A DNA stretch of 14,927 bases from an uncultured Oscillospiraceae bacterium (lineage in GTDB: Bacteria; Bacillota; Clostridia; Oscillospirales; Oscillospiraceae), in assembly GCA_934589705.1 (NCBI GenBank), contig CAKTOH010000031.1, positions 1 through 14,927 of the forward strand. Reading direction: 5' to 3'. The notes below the pieces were generated by a model. It saw only the letters and a list, made by a program, of their open reading frames with translations. It searched no databases and was not told where the DNA came from. Shown in pieces: positions 12,132 to 14,927 of the stretch. The translations under genes and the position numbers were made by a program. How positions within the stretch are numbered: the first letter of the stretch is position 1; every line of letters begins with the position of its first letter.

Positions 12132-13397
12132 TTATTCTTCCGTTCTGCGGATGTCCGCCCCCAGGGCGGTGAGCTTGCCAACGATGTTCTCGTAGCCCCG
12201 CTCGATGAAGTGAATGTGCTCCACATAGGTGGTGCCCTCGGCGGCCAATCCCGCGATCACCAGAGCCGCGCCCGCCCGCAGGTCGTGGGCGTAAACCTCG
12301 GCGCCCCGGAGCTTTTCCACGCCTGTAACCGTGGCCGTCTTGCCGCTGATGCGGATGCTGGCTCCCATAGTCTCCAACTCCGTGCAGTAGCCGAAGAACC
12401 GGGTCTCATAGACGCTCTCCGTCAGCCGGCTGATGCCGTTTGCCAGTGCCATGCACACGCAGACCTGAGCCTGCATATCCGTGGGAAAGCCGGGATAGGG
12501 TCGGGTCTTCACGGTGGTCTTGCGCAGAGGGCCGGTACGGATGACCCGGATGGCATCGTCATAGTTGATGATCCGGGCGCCCATTTCCTGAAGCTTGGAG
12601 GTGATGCACTCCATATGCTTGGGAATCACGTTCTGAACCAGGATATTGCCCCCGGCGGCGGTGACTGCCGCCATGTAAGTCCCGGCCTCGATCTGGTCGG
12701 GGATGATGGCATAGGTACCTCCCCGCAGGGAGTTGACCCCCCGGATCTTGATGGTATCCGTGCCCGCGCCGGTGATCCGCGCCCCCATGGTATTCAGGAA
12801 GTTGGCCAGATCCACGATGTGGGGCTCCTTCGCAGCGGTTTCGATGATGGTCTGTCCGGGAATCAGGGAGGCAGCCAGCATAATGTTCACGGTTGCGCCG
12901 ACGCTTGCCATGTCCAGGCTGATGCGTCCGCCCCGCAGGCCTTCCTCGCCGGGCTCCAGGCTCACATACTCCTCGGTTTCGTCCACCACCGCCCCCAGGG
13001 CCTCAAAGCCCTTGATGTGCTGGTCAATGGGACGGGAGGCGAAGTTGCAGCCGCCGGGCAGAGCCACTCTGGCCTTGCCGAACCGGCCGAGCAGAGCGCC
13101 CATCAGGTAGTAGCTGGCTCGCATCCGCCGAACCAGCTCGCCGTCGGGCTCGGAGCAGGTGACGCCGGAGCAGTCGATCTCCACCACGCCGGTTTCCGGA
13201 TGCTCCACCTTCGCGCCCATGCCCTCCAGAATGTCCAGTAGAATCCGGACATCGGAAATATCCGGCACATTTTCAATCCGGCATTTTCCGCTGACCAGCA
13301 GCGCCGCCGGTAAAATCGCAACCGCGGCATTTTTCGCGCCGCTGATCAGGACGCTTCCGTTCAGCGGCTTGCCGCCATGAATTTCATATCTTGCCAA
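12132..13397 (-). CDS. murA: UDP-N-acetylglucosamine 1-carboxyvinyltransferase
   Basis: MurA transfers enolpyruvate from PEP to UDP-GlcNAc, the first committed step of peptidoglycan synthesis, and is the fosfomycin target. The 421 residues match the usual length and inside-out alpha/beta barrel. Lys22-Asn23 (ISGAKNA) are present. The active-site loop LPGGCNFASRPIDQH (113-127) carries the fosfomycin-reactive Cys117, so there is no Cys-to-Asp resistance change. Asp307 (GFPTDMQAQ) and HDLRAGAAL (371-379) complete the site. The start is TTG 13395-13397, supported by AAGGAGAGG upstream and the family-typical beginning ARYEIHGGKPL; no ATG fits. It has its own promoter and terminator and so is probably monocistronic. 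Firmicutes often have two paralogues (MurA and MurZ); which one this is cannot be told. Confidence 0.96.
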   Translation of the reverse strand: MARYEIHGGKPLNGSVLISGAKNAAVAILPAALLVSGKCRIENVPDISDVRILLDILEGMGAKVEHPETGVVEIDCSGVTCSEPDGELVRRMRASYYLMGALLGRFGKARVALPGGCNFASRPIDQHIKGFEALGAVVDETEEYVSLEPGEEGLRGGRISLDMASVGATVNIMLAASLIPGQTIIETAAKEPHIVDLANFLNTMGARITGAGTDTIKIRGVNSLRGGTYAIIPDQIEAGTYMAAVTAAGGNILVQNVIPKHMECITSKLQEMGARIINYDDAIRVIRTGPLRKTTVKTRPYPGFPTDMQAQVCVCMALANGISRLTESVYETRFFGYCTELETMGASIRISGKTATVTGVEKLRGAEVYAHDLRAGAALVIAGLAAEGTTYVEHIHFIERGYENIVGKLTALGADIRRTEE

Positions 13398-13423
13398 GGA
13401 TACCCTCTCCTTGTGATGATTTC

Positions 13424-13442
13424 AAAAAACGCCCATACGGGC
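13424..13442 (-). terminator. Short hairpin with T-tract at the murA transcription start
   Basis: GCCC (13439-13442) and GGGC (13431-13434) pair around GTAT, followed by G and six T's on the minus strand. It looks like a weak terminator for the upstream methyltransferase gene, but it falls immediately after the murA -10 box, so it would be the first structure of a murA transcript. Confidence 0.4.
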
Positions 13443-13448
13443 TATAAT

Positions 13449-13477
13449 AGTATAGCACACTACACAATTTCTGTAAA
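13449..13477 (-). promoter_or_regulatory. Promoter of murA
   Basis: TTTACA (13472-13477) and TATACT (13449-13454) are separated by exactly 17 bp on the minus strand. The start is expected near 13442, giving a leader of about 45 nt to the TTG start. Confidence 0.7.
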
Positions 13478-13499
13478 GTGCTAATTCTGAGGTGGGAAA

Positions 13500-14789
13500 T
13501 TACCGGCGCAGACCCTTGGGATAGTGGTTTTTCAGAACCGAGCCGTCTCCTTTTCCCCAGCCGATGGCGTAGCCCCCGGCCTGAACCAGACACCAGCCCT
13601 TTTTCCCGGAGGGCACCACGTCGCCGTGGAGGTAAGCCTTCATTTCCGGGCTCTCCGGAGGAAAGCTTTCCGCAACCGCGCAGGTTTTCAGCCACAGAGC
13701 CAGGGCGTGGGCAGGCTCGAACCGCCCCTTCCGTTCGGTGCCCAGCTCCAGTCCGGGGCGCAGAACCTTCAGCCGGTTCAGCTCCGGCAGCTCCGTCGGT
13801 GCCCAGTACAGGCTCTGACCGAAGGACACCGCCTTGCCCTCGGGCAGGGTGATGTCCAGCTCTTTGGCAAAGCTTTCCCAGGCTTTGGGGCATTTTTCCC
13901 CGGGGCAGGCCGGAATGTCTTCCGATTCTCCCTGGGTTTTCCGAAGCACCGCGGCAAAATGTCCCTCCCCCAGCAGCTTGTGAGGCCACATCCGGTAGCT
14001 GGCGTTCTCCCCGGGAACAAACCAGGGAGCCTCCACCGGCTCCGGGGTGAATTCCGGATGGGCTTCCAGGAAGGCCCCTACGGTTTCCTCGTCCTCCTCC
14101 GGGGCGAAGGTGCAGGTGGAATACACCAGCCAGCCTCCGGGTCTTACCAGCCGGGCGGCACTGTCCAGAATCTCCCCCTGGCGGCGGGCGCACATCTGAA
14201 CCGTCTCCTGGCTCCAGTCGGTGACGGCGGCTTCCTCCTTGCGGAACATGCCCTCTCCGGAGCAGGGGGCATCCACCAGCACCCGGTCGAAGAAGCCGGG
14301 GAATCGGCTGGCTAACGTCTCCGGGTGCTCATTCGTCACCAGGGCGTTGGCCACACCCATCCGCTCAATGTTCCGGGAAAGAATTTTCGCCCGCTTGGGA
14401 TTGATTTCGTTGCACACCAGGAAGCCCCGCCCCAGCATCCGTCCGGCGATCTGAGTGGTCTTGCCTCCGGGGGCGGCGCACAGATCGCAGACCCGCTCGC
14501 CGGGCTTCGGATCCAGCAGCGCCACCGGCGCCATGGCACTGGCCTCCTGTAGGTAGTATACGCCTGCCTCGTGGTAAACGTGCAGTCCCGGCCGGGTCTG
14601 CGGGTCGTAATAGAAGCCCTCCGGCTCCCAGGGCACCGGCGCGCCCACAAAGGGCAACACCGGCCGCTCCCCTTTCATCGGGTTAAAACGGAGCGCCACC
14701 GCCCGGGGCCGCTCCAGGCTTTCCAGAAAGGCCGGATATTCCGACCCCAGCTGGGCTTCCATTCTCTGCAAAAAAGCTTCCGGCAGCAT
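13500..14789 (-). CDS. RsmF-type RNA cytosine-C5 methyltransferase
   Basis: This is a NOL1/NOP2/Sun-family enzyme that uses S-adenosylmethionine to methylate C5 of cytosine in RNA, probably 16S rRNA. The SAM-binding motif is CDLCAAPGGKTTQIA (101-115). The two catalytic cysteines are Cys176 in DAPCSGEGMFRK (173-184) and Cys226 in YSTCTFAPEEDE (223-234). The GMFRK context and the extended C-terminal half (about 270-429, ending in a PUA-like GWCLVQAGGYAIGWGKGDG region) fit the RsmF/YebU branch rather than RsmB, which has an N-terminal NusB domain. The start ATG 14787-14789 has GGGAGGAG 4 nt upstream. The target base cannot be read from the sequence. It lies 102 bp upstream of murA, with the murA promoter between. 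Confidence 0.9.
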   Translation of the reverse strand: MLPEAFLQRMEAQLGSEYPAFLESLERPRAVALRFNPMKGERPVLPFVGAPVPWEPEGFYYDPQTRPGLHVYHEAGVYYLQEASAMAPVALLDPKPGERVCDLCAAPGGKTTQIAGRMLGRGFLVCNEINPKRAKILSRNIERMGVANALVTNEHPETLASRFPGFFDRVLVDAPCSGEGMFRKEEAAVTDWSQETVQMCARRQGEILDSAARLVRPGGWLVYSTCTFAPEEDEETVGAFLEAHPEFTPEPVEAPWFVPGENASYRMWPHKLLGEGHFAAVLRKTQGESEDIPACPGEKCPKAWESFAKELDITLPEGKAVSFGQSLYWAPTELPELNRLKVLRPGLELGTERKGRFEPAHALALWLKTCAVAESFPPESPEMKAYLHGDVVPSGKKGWCLVQAGGYAIGWGKGDGSVLKNHYPKGLRR

Positions 14790-14821
14790 AGTGCTCCTCC
14801 CAAAAGGCGTAAATTTGAATT

Positions 14822-14827
14822 ATTATA
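14822..14827 (-). promoter_or_regulatory. Possible -10 box for the methyltransferase gene
   Basis: A perfect TATAAT is 32 bp upstream of the start codon on the minus strand. The -35 region falls inside the hairpin at 14836-14863 and shows only a poor match (TTAAGC at 17-bp spacing), so this is tentative. Confidence 0.3.
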
Positions 14828-14835
14828 CGAGTTTT

Positions 14836-14897
14836 TAATAAAACGCTTAAAAGCGTTTTATTAGGCCGCAGGATTGCGGCCAGCGGCCACTGCCGCT
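14836..14897. repeat. Three back-to-back perfect hairpins at the right edge
   Basis: The stems are TAATAAAACGCTT (14836-14848 with 14851-14863), GGCCGCA/TGCGGCC (14864-14870 with 14875-14881) and AGCGGC/GCCGCT (14882-14887 with 14892-14897). They touch without spacers. The AT-rich first one resembles those at 11059-11206 in form. A run of A's follows on the plus strand, so none is an evident terminator. Nothing further is seen up to 14927. Confidence 0.55.
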
Positions 14898-14927
14898 AAA
14901 AAACGAAGTCAATACATTTCTTACCGC

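Noticed and set aside
13443..13448. TATAAT on the plus strand between murA and the methyltransferase gene
   Set aside because: No good -35 box at normal spacing and no plus-strand gene follows; the same bases belong to the minus-strand murA promoter region.
1..14927. CRISPR array or defence island
   Set aside because: No regularly spaced direct repeats and no cas, toxin-antitoxin or restriction-type genes were seen; the repeats here are palindromic and scattered.

Overview
The window looks like chromosomal DNA of a GC-rich gut Firmicute, probably of the Oscillospirales (Oscillospiraceae/Ruminococcaceae). The evidence is Gram-positive style ribosome binding sites, a class 1B dihydroorotate dehydrogenase pair (PyrD plus PyrK), GTG and TTG starts, and many short palindromic intergenic repeats of kinds I recall from that group. 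Apart from a histidine kinase tail and an integrase scrap on the plus strand at the left edge, every gene lies on the minus strand.

Left edge (1-1413): the 3' end of a sensor histidine kinase, a C-terminal scrap of a tyrosine recombinase, a degenerate copy of a tRNA 3' end, a compact hairpin cluster, an intact tRNA-Leu(CAA) with promoter and terminator, and a small two-pass membrane protein of unknown function. The recombinase scrap and the duplicated tRNA 3' end together look like the scar of an integrative element.

Centre (1602-10995): a de novo pyrimidine (UMP) cluster read right to left as pyrC, carB, pyrK, pyrD, pyrF, pyrE, pyrB. It encodes every step from carbamoyl phosphate to UMP, but the glutaminase subunit carA is absent. 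PyrB carries a C-terminal four-cysteine zinc module matching the end of the regulatory chain PyrI, without the nucleotide-binding half of PyrI. Upstream of pyrC is a strong promoter whose -35 box sits in a perfect 12-bp inverted repeat (operator-like), followed by a leader of about 115 nt with a possible three-way junction and an intrinsic terminator. Four of the operon junctions hold dispersed palindromic repeats, including one repeat inserted into another with a 9-bp target duplication.

Right (11198-14789): tcdA-like (tRNA t6A dehydratase), murA (peptidoglycan precursor synthesis) with its own promoter and TTG start, and an RsmF-type RNA m5C methyltransferase. Two 165-bp copies of an unnamed rod-like inverted-repeat element lie upstream of pyrC and tcdA. 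Their arms differ by compensatory changes, and both copies sit just after a terminator U-tract. The best candidates for something undescribed are these rod elements, the pyrC leader/operator and the PyrB-zinc fusion.
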